A program made the translations under genes and the position numbers. This document shows, piece by piece, positions 1-7,883 of a stretch of DNA of 58,751 nt. This DNA comes from Candidatus Methylomirabilota bacterium (GTDB lineage Bacteria > Methylomirabilota > Methylomirabilia > Methylomirabilales > Methylomirabilaceae), in the NCBI GenBank assembly GCA_028870115.1, contig JAGWQH010000105.1, positions 1 through 58,751 on the forward strand. The letters are read 5' to 3'. The notes under the pieces are model-generated. The model had not been told where the DNA came from. It was given only the letters and a program-made list of their open reading frames with translations, and ran no database searches. Each line of letters opens with the position of its first letter. The first letter of the stretch is position 1.

Positions 1-172
1 GGGACAGGACGTGACGACCCGTGCTATCTCACGGTCTCACCGGACCAAGACTGACGCGGTCTGTCACGTCCGGATGTGTTAGATCCTCGACCACGACTCT
101 ATACCTGTTCATGACGCTACTGTAAAGATACAAGACTGAAGGCTGAAGAATGAAGAGGGAAGGACAAATACG
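1..172. other. Leader region of the U32 gene, no gene seen
   Basis: No convincing coding region is visible. Around 128-165 the sequence is rich in short GCTGAAG/GAATGAAG-type motifs, like the repeat material found inside the glycosyltransferase near 37.8 kb. A purine-rich stretch, GAAGAGGGAAGG, lies just ahead of the ATG at 173 and can serve as the ribosome binding site. Confidence 0.5.
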
Positions 173-1141
173 ATGGTGAAATTGATGGCTCCCGGGGGCA
201 CACAGGCGATGGCGATCGCCGTGTTGGAAGCCGGCGCGGATGCCGTCTATGTGGGCCCCGCGGGCTGGAGTCGGCGACCTCCTGAGGATGAGCTTCAGGA
301 TGAGGAGATCCGGGATGTCCACGAGTTTGCGCGGAGCAGAGGGCAGGAGGTCAAGGTTGCGCTGAACAGCGTGCCCGGTCCGCACGAGATCGACCGCCTG
401 TACCAAAAGGTTGAAAAGTACATCGGCTGGGGTCTGTCGAGCTTCATTCTTAACGATGTCGGGTGCATCCGGCAGCTTTGCCAGCGATTCCCCGGCGTAG
501 ACATCCACGCCAGCGTGACGTGCGCCGTCTGCAACCGGGAGGACATCCGATTCTACCAGGAGATCGGCGCCAACTTCGTCATCCTCTCGTATCGATGGGG
601 CGTAGAGGTCGATCAGATCCGCACAATCAAGGCCGAGGTCCCGGTTGGCATCGAGGTCTTCCTCTTCACGTCGCTTCAGGAGGGGATCATCTGCCCAGGG
701 CGGTGTACGATGAGCAGCTACCTCCGCTTTGATCGATGGGTAGACTCCGAGGGGAAAGACCATTGCTTTGGCAGTTCCAATCGCGGGGGAAGCTGCCATC
801 GGGTCTGCCAGGCCGGATGGGATCTCGACCCCACGAATGGGTCTCCCGCGAAACGGCTAGGCCTCAAAAGCAGCCCGTCGCTCATCCTCCACGAACTGCC
901 GGACTATGTCGAGGCGGGCGTCGATTACCTGAAGATCCCGGGGCGGGAGCACCCGGATGGGGTTATGCGGGATATCACCAGATTTTACCGCAAGGTGCTC
1001 GACGAGATCCTGGCTTCCCCAGGCGCTGCGGTGGTGGAACACTTTGTTCCGGAATGGGAGCAGTTGAAGTACAGGTGGAAAGTCGAGCGGGTCCAGCGCG
1101 ATCGCTTCCGCATCTGGCGGGCCGGGCAGTCAAGCGCTTGA
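173..1141 (+). CDS. Peptidase U32 family protein (UbiU/YhbU-like)
   Basis: This 322-residue protein belongs to the U32 family. The N-terminal half shows the family's barrel start (MAPGGTQAMAIAVLEAGADAV, with the AGADAVYVG motif). The conserved cysteine set follows: CPGRC near residue 174, then a cluster around residues 201-215 containing SNRGGSCHRVC. In characterised U32 members such as UbiU/UbiV, such cysteines hold a 4Fe-4S cluster, and the proteins assist hydroxylation rather than cut peptides, so the name peptidase should be taken loosely. The stop codon lies 5 bp before the next gene, a PEP-synthase-like phosphotransferase, so the two are probably co-transcribed. Substrate unknown. Confidence 0.85.
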   Translation: MVKLMAPGGTQAMAIAVLEAGADAVYVGPAGWSRRPPEDELQDEEIRDVHEFARSRGQEVKVALNSVPGPHEIDRLYQKVEKYIGWGLSSFILNDVGCIRQLCQRFPGVDIHASVTCAVCNREDIRFYQEIGANFVILSYRWGVEVDQIRTIKAEVPVGIEVFLFTSLQEGIICPGRCTMSSYLRFDRWVDSEGKDHCFGSSNRGGSCHRVCQAGWDLDPTNGSPAKRLGLKSSPSLILHELPDYVEAGVDYLKIPGREHPDGVMRDITRFYRKVLDEILASPGAAVVEHFVPEWEQLKYRWKVERVQRDRFRIWRAGQSSA

Positions 1142-1146
1142 GAAGC

Positions 1147-3711
1147 ATGACGGAGAGGCCCTGCATCATCGATCTTCAGGATGTCCGGGAGGGCGATCTG
1201 ACCCGTGTCGGGCGGAAGGCGTTGCATCTGGGTGTAATGATGCGGGCCGGATTCCCGGTGCCGAGAGGGTTCGTCATCCCTACCGACGCCTGCGAAGAGG
1301 CGATCCGATCGCCCGGCGAACAGATCGAGCTCGACAAGCGGTTACAGTCGGCGATTGTCGCAGCCTATCGGGCGCGGGGATTGCAGCGGGTGGCCGTGCG
1401 AAGCTCGGCGACCTTGGAGGACCTCCGCCACGCCAGCTTTGCCGGCATCTATACGACACGCGTCAATGTCGCTTCCGATTCGGAGCTGATCCACGCCGTG
1501 GCCGAGTGCTTACGCTCTATGAGGGCGCCACGCACTGCCTTGTACAGGCAGCACGTAGGCCTGGAGGAGAATGACAGCAAGCCGGGCATGGCTGTTGTCG
1601 TCCAAGAGATGGTGGATGCCGAGGTCTCGGGTGTAATCTACACCCTCAACCCGGTTACCTTCAGCCAAGACGAGTGCGTGGTCAACTCGGTGCGCGGCTT
1701 GGGCGAGCCGCTGGTGTCGGGTCGGGTAACGGGCGACACGTTCCGAGTAGATCGGGAGGGCCTGGTGCTGGAGGCGCGAATCGCCGAAAAGGGCGCGAGC
1801 CTGACGCCAATCCAACTTCGCGGCCTTGTTGACGCGGGTATCGCCCTGGAGGCGCTCTTCGGCCATCCGCAGGATATCGAGTTTGCCGTCGCTAGAGGGC
1901 GGATACATATCCTACAGACCAGGCCCATCTCGACTGCCGGCGACCCGATTGAACGCAAGGCTGCACGGTACCGACGAATGGAGATCGACCGGCTGCGCGA
2001 CAGGATCGCCGAGTTGAGACGAAAGGGGACACTCGACTGCGGCGAAGCAGTCTTCAGCGACGGTAACATCGCCGAGATCCTACCCACGCCAACGCCCATG
2101 AGCTTCGGGATCTTCACGGCGATCTTCAGCGACGAGGGCGGCATTCAGCTTGGCCGCCGCCGGCTTGGGTATACGTTCGGCAAGGAGACCTCCGAGGGGC
2201 TGTTCGAGCTGATCTGTGGACACCCCTACTTCAACCTTGAGCTGGATGCGAAGACGTTCCAGGTCGGCTTTCCCCTCGATATCACGGCATGCCTGAACCG
2301 GGTAAAGGCCGAACCGCACCTGGCCCACTACCCGGAGCTCGGGCTCTATCAGCAGGAGTTGACCCTTGATGAGGCTGTGAGGAGATTCGGACCGGATGAG
2401 GGTCGGAAATACCACGACCGTTTCCTCGAATTCTTAAGCGGGATGATGAGGTGGGGGAAGGCGTCCTACATACAATTCGCCGACGCGATAGAACCTGGAC
2501 TACAGCACTACCTGGCCCGGGAGCGATCAGTTGCCCTTACAGACCTTTCATCTGAAGAGATTGTCGTAAAGATCTGGGGCTACCTGAATCACCTGAAGCA
2601 GTACACTGCCATGCACTTCGTGATCGCGGCGAGGCTCGGCTTTTTCTTTACTGAAAGGGTGAAGCGGCAATTGCAAGTTTGGTTTGGTCCGGAAGCCGAT
2701 GGGTTAATTGAGAAGCTAATGCATGGGTTAGAGCGAAGCAAGATCGGTCAAGAAGGGATTGATCTGTCGAGGCTTGCGCAAAAGGAGATGTTGCGCGAGG
2801 AGTTCCTTGCATTGTATGGCCACCTCGCTCCGAACGAACTGGAGATTGCGATGCCTCGCATGGCTGACGACCCCCAGAGCCTCGATCGGCTGCTCAGGAA
2901 GGCCGCGGCTACCATTCATCACCCTGCAGCGGAATCGCTTCAGCAGGTGGAGCGCAGAGAGCGGGATGAGGCAGAGGTTCGGAGCCGAATGGCGCGGCTT
3001 GGCGCGAGTCGGCTTGACATTCAAACCCTGTTCATAGAGCTGACGTATGCCCAGCGATACTTGCCGCTTCGCGAGTCGATCAAATTTTACCTAGCTGCAG
3101 AGTATGCGTTCATTCGACAGGCGTTGATGGTCTTGAGTCAAAAGCTTGATATGGAGTCCGATGCGATCTTCTACCTGTTTCCGTCTGAACTGCCGGAATT
3201 GCTGAGCGATCTGACGCAAGCACGAGAAAAGATCCGTGTCAGACGCGAGGAGCGAGAGATCGCGCTACTGTTCTCAAAGCGCAAATGGATGCCGAGGGTC
3301 ATTTTCGAGAGCTCGCTTGAGGAAATCGGCAGGCCGCCAAGACTGGATGTTGCACAGGAGTTTCAAGCCGTTCCCGTCTCTTCCGGTGAAGCGGTGGGGA
3401 CAGTGCGAATTATTGACCCCGACAGGCTGGACTCGCTAAGCAATGGGAACGGCTGCCACGCCCACGACATCATTGTCGTGCCGGCGGTGAGTCTCGGTAT
3501 GTTCCTTCACCTCAGAGGGGCGGCTGGAGTGGTGATGGAAACCGGGGGCATTCTTGCGCACGGCGCCTGTCTGGCCCGCGAGAGCGGGGTCCCCGCTGTG
3601 ATATTGGAACACGCCTCACTGTTGCTCCAGAACAAGAGCCGGGTCAGGATAGATGGCAGCAGCGGGAAGGTCTCTCTGTTGAAGGATCCAGCCTCCCCTG
3701 AGGGGTCGTAG
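1147..3711 (+). CDS. PEP-synthase-like phosphotransferase with rifampicin phosphotransferase architecture
   Basis: This is an 854-residue three-part enzyme. The N-terminal ATP-binding PPDK domain (about residues 1-290) shows VRSSATLEDL, QEMVDAEVSGVIYT, GLGEPLVSGRV and FAVARGRIHILQTRPI. A long helical middle region (about 300-750) has no familiar motif. A C-terminal swivelling phosphohistidine domain contains TGGILAHGACLARE with the phospho-acceptor at His805. There is no PEP/pyruvate barrel, so it is neither a classical PPDK nor PpsA. Order and length match rifampicin phosphotransferases (about 865 residues), where the middle part binds the acceptor. I chose the ATG at 1147 because the PPDK homology starts right after it; the frame is open further upstream, inside the U32 gene. 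The acceptor cannot be read from sequence. Confidence 0.8.
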   Translation: MTERPCIIDLQDVREGDLTRVGRKALHLGVMMRAGFPVPRGFVIPTDACEEAIRSPGEQIELDKRLQSAIVAAYRARGLQRVAVRSSATLEDLRHASFAGIYTTRVNVASDSELIHAVAECLRSMRAPRTALYRQHVGLEENDSKPGMAVVVQEMVDAEVSGVIYTLNPVTFSQDECVVNSVRGLGEPLVSGRVTGDTFRVDREGLVLEARIAEKGASLTPIQLRGLVDAGIALEALFGHPQDIEFAVARGRIHILQTRPISTAGDPIERKAARYRRMEIDRLRDRIAELRRKGTLDCGEAVFSDGNIAEILPTPTPMSFGIFTAIFSDEGGIQLGRRRLGYTFGKETSEGLFELICGHPYFNLELDAKTFQVGFPLDITACLNRVKAEPHLAHYPELGLYQQELTLDEAVRRFGPDEGRKYHDRFLEFLSGMMRWGKASYIQFADAIEPGLQHYLARERSVALTDLSSEEIVVKIWGYLNHLKQYTAMHFVIAARLGFFFTERVKRQLQVWFGPEADGLIEKLMHGLERSKIGQEGIDLSRLAQKEMLREEFLALYGHLAPNELEIAMPRMADDPQSLDRLLRKAAATIHHPAAESLQQVERRERDEAEVRSRMARLGASRLDIQTLFIELTYAQRYLPLRESIKFYLAAEYAFIRQALMVLSQKLDMESDAIFYLFPSELPELLSDLTQAREKIRVRREEREIALLFSKRKWMPRVIFESSLEEIGRPPRLDVAQEFQAVPVSSGEAVGTVRIIDPDRLDSLSNGNGCHAHDIIVVPAVSLGMFLHLRGAAGVVMETGGILAHGACLARESGVPAVILEHASLLLQNKSRVRIDGSSGKVSLLKDPASPEGS

Positions 3712-3782
3712 GTCCAAAAGCTTACCCCGTTTGTTCCTCACTGCAGATCGCCCTGGAGCGCCTGCCTCCATTCCGAAAATAG

Positions 3783-3811
3783 TTGACACCCTGACCCGGA
3801 TACCATAGGTT
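3783..3811 (+). promoter_or_regulatory. Possible sigma70-type promoter for the Yip1 gene
   Basis: A perfect TTGACA (3783-3788) is followed after 17 bp by TAGGTT (3806-3811), a weak -10. The 137-bp gap before the gene supports an independent promoter here. Confidence 0.35.
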
Positions 3812-3848
3812 TGCATCGTCAACACGCATTTCGTGCGAAGGAGGAACG

Positions 3849-4382
3849 GTGATTAAGGAGCTGGGCGAGCGGGTGATTCGGGCTGCCAGGCTGGATGAAA
3901 GCCTTTATGAGGAGATTAAGGCCGATCGGCGGGCCCCGCTGCAGGCCGCGCTAGTAGTGATCCTGTCGGCTCTCGCCGCTGGAGTCGGTATCGTCCTTCA
4001 GAGCGGGGTCGGAGACTTCTTTCTCAAGACATTGCAGGCGATGCTTGAGTGGTATATCTGGGCGTTTTTTACCTGCGTGGTCGGTACACGGTTGCTCCAG
4101 GAGCCGCAGACCAGAACTGACGTCGGCGCGGGGGTGCGGATGATCAGTTTTGCCAGCGCTCCGGGAATGATCAGGCTGCTGGGCGTCATCCCCGGAATAG
4201 GCGGCTTCGTTTCCGGGCTGGCAACCGTCTGGATGCTGGGAGCCACAATCGTTGCAGTGAGAAAGGCCCTCGACTATACGACGACGATGCGGGCGGTAGG
4301 GGCATGCGTGATCGGGTGGGTCGCGCAGTATCTTATCATGGGCGTCTTGCTCAGCCTGAGGGATCCCGTCACAGGGGCCTGA
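3849..4382 (+). CDS. Yip1-domain integral membrane protein
   Basis: This 177-residue protein has about four to five hydrophobic segments (roughly residues 33-52, 60-80, 95-130 and 150-170). A short charged N-terminus rich in acidic residues precedes them. The layout and the GVIPGIGGFVSGLATVWMLG segment fit the bacterial Yip1 family, whose function is poorly known. Translation probably starts at the GTG at 3849, because AAGGAGGAAC lies immediately upstream. The gene stands alone between the phosphotransferase and the SDR genes. Confidence 0.65.
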   Translation: MIKELGERVIRAARLDESLYEEIKADRRAPLQAALVVILSALAAGVGIVLQSGVGDFFLKTLQAMLEWYIWAFFTCVVGTRLLQEPQTRTDVGAGVRMISFASAPGMIRLLGVIPGIGGFVSGLATVWMLGATIVAVRKALDYTTTMRAVGACVIGWVAQYLIMGVLLSLRDPVTGA

Positions 4383-4387
4383 GGCAA

Positions 4388-4458
4388 AGCTATCAGCGAT
4401 CAGCAGTCAGCCATCAGCACCATCCTTATCAGAGGCTGACAGCTCATCGCTGATAGCT
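4388..4458. repeat. Palindromic AGCTATCAGC repeat, copy 1
   Basis: AGCTATCAGCGAT (4388-4400) is the perfect reverse complement of ATCGCTGATAGCT (4446-4458). Degenerate CAGTCAGCC/GGCTGAC motifs lie between the arms. A second copy with the same arms lies at 18588-18649, over the 3' end of metK, so this is a dispersed family. Confidence 0.75.
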
Positions 4459-4470
4459 AAGAGTTGATTT

Positions 4471-5379
4471 ATGGCATCGTTGCGCATCCTTGTCACAGGG
4501 TCAACCGGATTCGTGGGGTCGGCGCTGGTTCCGTTCATCGAGGCTAGCGGACACCGTGTCACCCGCCTGGTTCGGGTCAAGCCGGAGCCAAGGCTTGCCG
4601 ACGTCCTGTGGGATCCTGAGGCGGGCGTCGTCGATACTGCTCGCCTGGAAGGGCTGAACGGGGTCGTCCACCTCGCGGGAGAAAATATCGCAACCGATCG
4701 GTGGACGGCCGAGAAGAAAGCGAAGATCCGCGACAGCCGGGTGGACGGCACCAAATTGCTGTGCGATGCGCTGGTCGGCCTGAAGCAGCCGCCTAAGGTG
4801 TTGGTATGTGCGTCGGCTATCGGCTACTACGGCGATCGTGGCGATGAGCTGCTCACCGAAGAGAGCGAGCCGGGCGCCGGTTTTTTGGCCTCCGTGTGTC
4901 GCGAATGGGAGGCATCGACCCAGTCAGCCGAACAAAAAGGGATCCGAGTTGTTCACCTCCGGTTTGGGATGGTGCTGAGTCCGACTGGCGGGGCAATGGC
5001 CAAGCTCCTCCCGCCGTTTAAGAAAGGCCTCGGTGGAGTACTTGGAACGGGGCGACAATATGTAAGCTGGATCACCTTGGACGATGTGTTAGGTGTGGTC
5101 CTGCACGCACTGACGACAGAAACACTCCAGGGTCCGGTCAATGCGGTTACGCCGAATCCCGTCACTAACCGGGAATTCACGCATACGCTGGGGCGGGTGA
5201 TTGGTCGATTCACGATCTTTCCGATGCCTGCTGCCGCAGCGCATCTCGTCTTTGGCCAACTGGCGGACGAACTGCTCCTGGCCAGCCAGCGCGTCCAACC
5301 TACCCAGCTCCTGGCCACAGGATATTGCTTCCTCTATCCTGATCTCGAAGGTGCACTTCGACACTTGCTTGGGCGCTAG
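4471..5379 (+). CDS. TIGR01777-type NAD(P)-binding SDR epimerase (YfcH-like)
   Basis: This 302-residue protein has a Rossmann start with GSTGFVGSAL near residue 10. The family markers HLAGENIA, WTAEKKAKIRDSR and SAIGYYGDRGDE follow. The C-terminal 50 residues (PMPAAAAHLVFGQLADELLL onwards) match the small DUF1731-type domain that closes this family. Its members resemble sugar-nucleotide epimerases, but no reaction is firmly assigned. It is followed after 84 bp by another SDR protein on the same strand. No specific pathway link is visible from the neighbours. Confidence 0.85.
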   Translation: MASLRILVTGSTGFVGSALVPFIEASGHRVTRLVRVKPEPRLADVLWDPEAGVVDTARLEGLNGVVHLAGENIATDRWTAEKKAKIRDSRVDGTKLLCDALVGLKQPPKVLVCASAIGYYGDRGDELLTEESEPGAGFLASVCREWEASTQSAEQKGIRVVHLRFGMVLSPTGGAMAKLLPPFKKGLGGVLGTGRQYVSWITLDDVLGVVLHALTTETLQGPVNAVTPNPVTNREFTHTLGRVIGRFTIFPMPAAAAHLVFGQLADELLLASQRVQPTQLLATGYCFLYPDLEGALRHLLGR

Positions 5380-5463
5380 CACTCGGCCTGGAGATTCCGC
5401 TACCTGCACAATCGGCACAGTGTAACCAGGGTACTGTGAACTGACAACCTCTCGAGATGGAAC

Positions 5464-6324
5464 ATGGCGAACATATTGATCGCGGGCTGCGGGTATATCG
5501 GTACGGCGCTGGGCTCGCTACTCGCGGCTGAGAAACATACCGTCTGGGGACTGCGTCGTCACCCCGAAACACTTCCGCCGGATATTCGTCCAGTCACGGC
5601 AGACCTGACCTCGCCGGATACGCTTCAGAGGCTACCGCGGGCCTTCGACTATATCTTCTACACCGCAGCGCCCGATACCCATGACGAAGCGGCCTATCGA
5701 GCGGTCTATGTGGAAGGACTCAACAACCTGCTCAACGCGCTCGCCTCCCAGGAGGCGCATTCCGGACGTGTCTTCCTGACATCGAGTACAGGGGTGTACG
5801 GGGAGTTCTCTGGGGCCTGGGTGAACGAAACGTCCCCTACCCAACCAAATGAGTTCGGCGGGATGCGCCTTCTCGAAGGCGAACGGCTGCTGCTGGATGG
5901 TCCGTTCCCGGCCACTGTATTACGCTTGGGCGGTCTCTATGGTCCAGGCCGCGCATCGCTGATCGAGCAGGTGCGTCGAGGCCAGATCGCATGGGATGAT
6001 GAGTCGCCCGTCTATTTTAATCGTATCCACCGGGATGATGCTGCCGGAGCCCTGCGCCATCTGATGATGCTCCCGAGCCCGGACCCCATCTACCTTGGAG
6101 TCGATCACGAACCGACCACGCTGGCGGTGCTCCTTGACTGGCTGGCCAAAACGCTTGGCGTGCCCCCGACGCGGCCGAGTGAATCATCCGGGGCTCGGAC
6201 GCCCCGACATCCCGCCAACAAGCGTTGTCACAACGCCAAGCTTCTCGCCTCCGGCTATGTCTTCCGCTATCCGACCTTCCGCGAGGGCTATGCGGCCCTG
6301 CTCACAGAACAGGCTGGTCAATAG
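5464..6324 (+). CDS. NAD(P)-binding SDR protein (YeeZ-like)
   Basis: This 286-residue protein begins with a Rossmann motif GCGYIGTAL near residue 8. An extended-SDR core follows, with TSSTGVYGE, RLGGLYGPGR and FNRIHRDDAAGAL. The short length and motif order resemble the YeeZ group of atypical SDRs. The usual catalytic YxxxK is not obvious: the tyrosine is in GVYGE with no lysine four residues on. The start at 5464 has GAGATGGAAC just upstream. Substrate unknown. Confidence 0.8.
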   Translation: MANILIAGCGYIGTALGSLLAAEKHTVWGLRRHPETLPPDIRPVTADLTSPDTLQRLPRAFDYIFYTAAPDTHDEAAYRAVYVEGLNNLLNALASQEAHSGRVFLTSSTGVYGEFSGAWVNETSPTQPNEFGGMRLLEGERLLLDGPFPATVLRLGGLYGPGRASLIEQVRRGQIAWDDESPVYFNRIHRDDAAGALRHLMMLPSPDPIYLGVDHEPTTLAVLLDWLAKTLGVPPTRPSESSGARTPRHPANKRCHNAKLLASGYVFRYPTFREGYAALLTEQAGQ

Positions 6325-6393
6325 TAGCAGGCACAGCCTCCCTCCGAATCAAAAACGCTCCTTTTACTTTTTGCGAAATTACTTGCTCATCTA

Positions 6394-6422
6394 TTGACAA
6401 GATACCCGACGACAGTTAAATT
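6394..6422 (+). promoter_or_regulatory. Probable sigma70-type promoter of the stress protein gene
   Basis: TTGACA at 6394-6399 is followed by a 17-bp spacer and TAAATT at 6417-6422. It lies about 120 bp upstream of the start codon. The region between includes a strong ribosome binding site, AGGGAGGTGA, near 6523-6532. Confidence 0.5.
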
Positions 6423-6538
6423 TTAGGCATCTAGACTACCGTGAGTGGAAGACGCACTAGAACGCCGTGAGAGCGATGTTTTCAATATCAGTGAACGGAC
6501 GGTAGTAGGATCCACTTAACGCAGGGAGGTGAAGTACC

Positions 6539-7009
6539 ATGATACCAAAGTATCAGAAAGTACTGGTAACTACAGATCTTTCACCCCTCGGAAACACCGC
6601 CATCCCCCATGCCTATGCTATCTTGGCAGAACGGGGCGGCACTGTCATCCTTTTGTGTACGGTTGATGTGTCCGGGATGCCGGACCCGCTCTACTCTCAG
6701 CCCACGCCTGGGGAGACGCTCGCTGAGGAGCGGGCGGAGATCCGGGAAAAGCTGTTCTCCTCGCTGGAAGCACTTGTGCCTGAGGAGGTTCGCACAGAGG
6801 GAAAGGTGAAAACGGAGGTACGTGTGGTAGAGATCGCCGGATCAGTCCATGATGCGATCTGCGAGGAAGCTGCAACCAAGGAGGTGGACGTCATCGTGAT
6901 GGCATCTCATGGCTATTCCGGGATGAAGCACCTTATCCTGGGCTCAGTGGTAGAGCATGTGCTGCGGTCAGCCGATCGACCTGTCCTCGTTGTCCGCGCT
7001 CGGAAGTGA
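6539..7009 (+). CDS. Universal stress protein (UspA family)
   Basis: This 156-residue single-domain Usp begins with VLVTTDLSPLGNTAIPHA. Near the C-terminus it carries the nucleotide-binding pattern as ASHGYSGMKHLILGS, followed by VLRSADRPVLVVR. The first glycine of the G-2x-G-9x-G-S motif is alanine, a common change; the other positions that contact ATP are present, so an ATP-binding Usp is likely. The gene is monocistronic, with its own promoter upstream and a perfect hairpin just after the stop. Confidence 0.92.
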   Translation: MIPKYQKVLVTTDLSPLGNTAIPHAYAILAERGGTVILLCTVDVSGMPDPLYSQPTPGETLAEERAEIREKLFSSLEALVPEEVRTEGKVKTEVRVVEIAGSVHDAICEEAATKEVDVIVMASHGYSGMKHLILGSVVEHVLRSADRPVLVVRARK

Positions 7010-7013
7010 GAAG

Positions 7014-7046
7014 ATTGAGCCGGGCGCAACGCGCGCCCGGCTCAAT
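7014..7046 (+). terminator. Strong hairpin after the stress protein gene
   Basis: ATTGAGCCGGGCGC (7014-7027) and GCGCCCGGCTCAAT (7033-7046) form a perfect 14-bp stem with a 5-nt loop, 5 bp after the stop codon. There is no T tract, so it is a probable but non-canonical terminator. Confidence 0.6.
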
Positions 7047-7883
7047 ACGCAACTGCAATCCCGAGTCATCAAAAGGTCGCGCCTTCAGTCTTTCGACCGA
7101 CTACGACAGCCCATCAATAGGCGACTCGGGTTCTGGTAATTCAAAAGCTTAGCAGGGGCGCTAGGGGTTCTTCGCGAACTCACCTGCCAAGCTAACATTG
7201 CTTGACTCCGCGCCATATAAGGGAGTGCTCAGCAATACGGCAGTGTTATTGGAAACGAACATTCCAACCTTCAGCTTACTGAGTGGTGCCGCTGATTTTA
7301 TGAGTTCGCGTAATCCTGGCGCTGCATCTGCTGGAACTACTACATGAACGAAATCACCATGGCGACCGTCACGAAGAGCAATAGGCCGCCAGCCGCAAGC
7401 CACAACAAAATTGTGTCGCCCCGATCCACTGCAATCCTCCCTTAGTTTGACTGGTTAGCGGTTAATCGTGGTTACTTAACAACACACACTACGCGACGAG
7501 GTACTCCAAGTAAATCATATCTCATGGGGGCCACTCTTGCAACTACCCATGGAGAGCTAGTCTCGAAACCACCACATCGATGCGGTTCCCATCCGACACC
7601 GACCGTATAATAACCCCCAACTACGGAGACCGACGTGCCCTCTAACGAACGCGACTCAGCTTCCTCATTGGGCGAATGCGCAAATCTTGAGAGAGAATCT
7701 AACTGAGGTGGACCCCATTGTCAAGACAAAAATGACGTGACCGGCAGGTTCATCATGGGTAGCACTTCCTCCTGCTGCGGTAGAAGAGATAGATCAACTA
7801 CTTATCGTTCACCGAGCGAAGAGACTGGTTACCGCGCTTGCCTTGATCGGAGGTCCAATCTGATCGCCACCCATCGGTCAGGA
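7047..7883. other. Sparse region with one possible small gene
   Basis: No sizeable gene is supported here. The only plausible coding signal is the 29-codon membrane ORF at 7340-7429 on the minus strand. A minus-strand frame at 7161-7403, overlapping it, could encode 80 residues but has no recognisable domain. Near 7706-7732 the string TGAGGTGGACCCCATTG resembles the end of an IS3-type element. I found no partner end or transposase, so this is at best a relic. Confidence 0.35.
7340..7429 (-). CDS. Possible 29-residue single-pass membrane protein
   Basis: A GTG start at 7429 is preceded by a strong ribosome binding site, AGGGAGG, at a 6-nt distance. The product starts MDRGDTILLW, continues with an uninterrupted hydrophobic helix (LAAGGLLLFVTVAMVI), and ends SFM. 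One charged end plus one helix is typical of small membrane subunits or regulators. The reading frame after its stop, shifted by one, stays open for about 60 more codons (VVVPADAAPGL onward). A frameshifted membrane-anchored protein is therefore an alternative. No family recognised. Confidence 0.35.
   Translation of the reverse strand: MDRGDTILLWLAAGGLLLFVTVAMVISFM

Noticed and set aside
29-799. Long minus-strand open frame (256 codons) opposite the U32 gene
   Set aside because: It is antisense to a clearly homologous gene, has no recognisable motifs, and such mirror frames are frequent in this GC-rich DNA.
7700-7735. Insertion sequence end (IS3-like TGAGGTGGACCCC string)
   Set aside because: No second end, target duplication or transposase frame was found within the gap; kept only as a remark.
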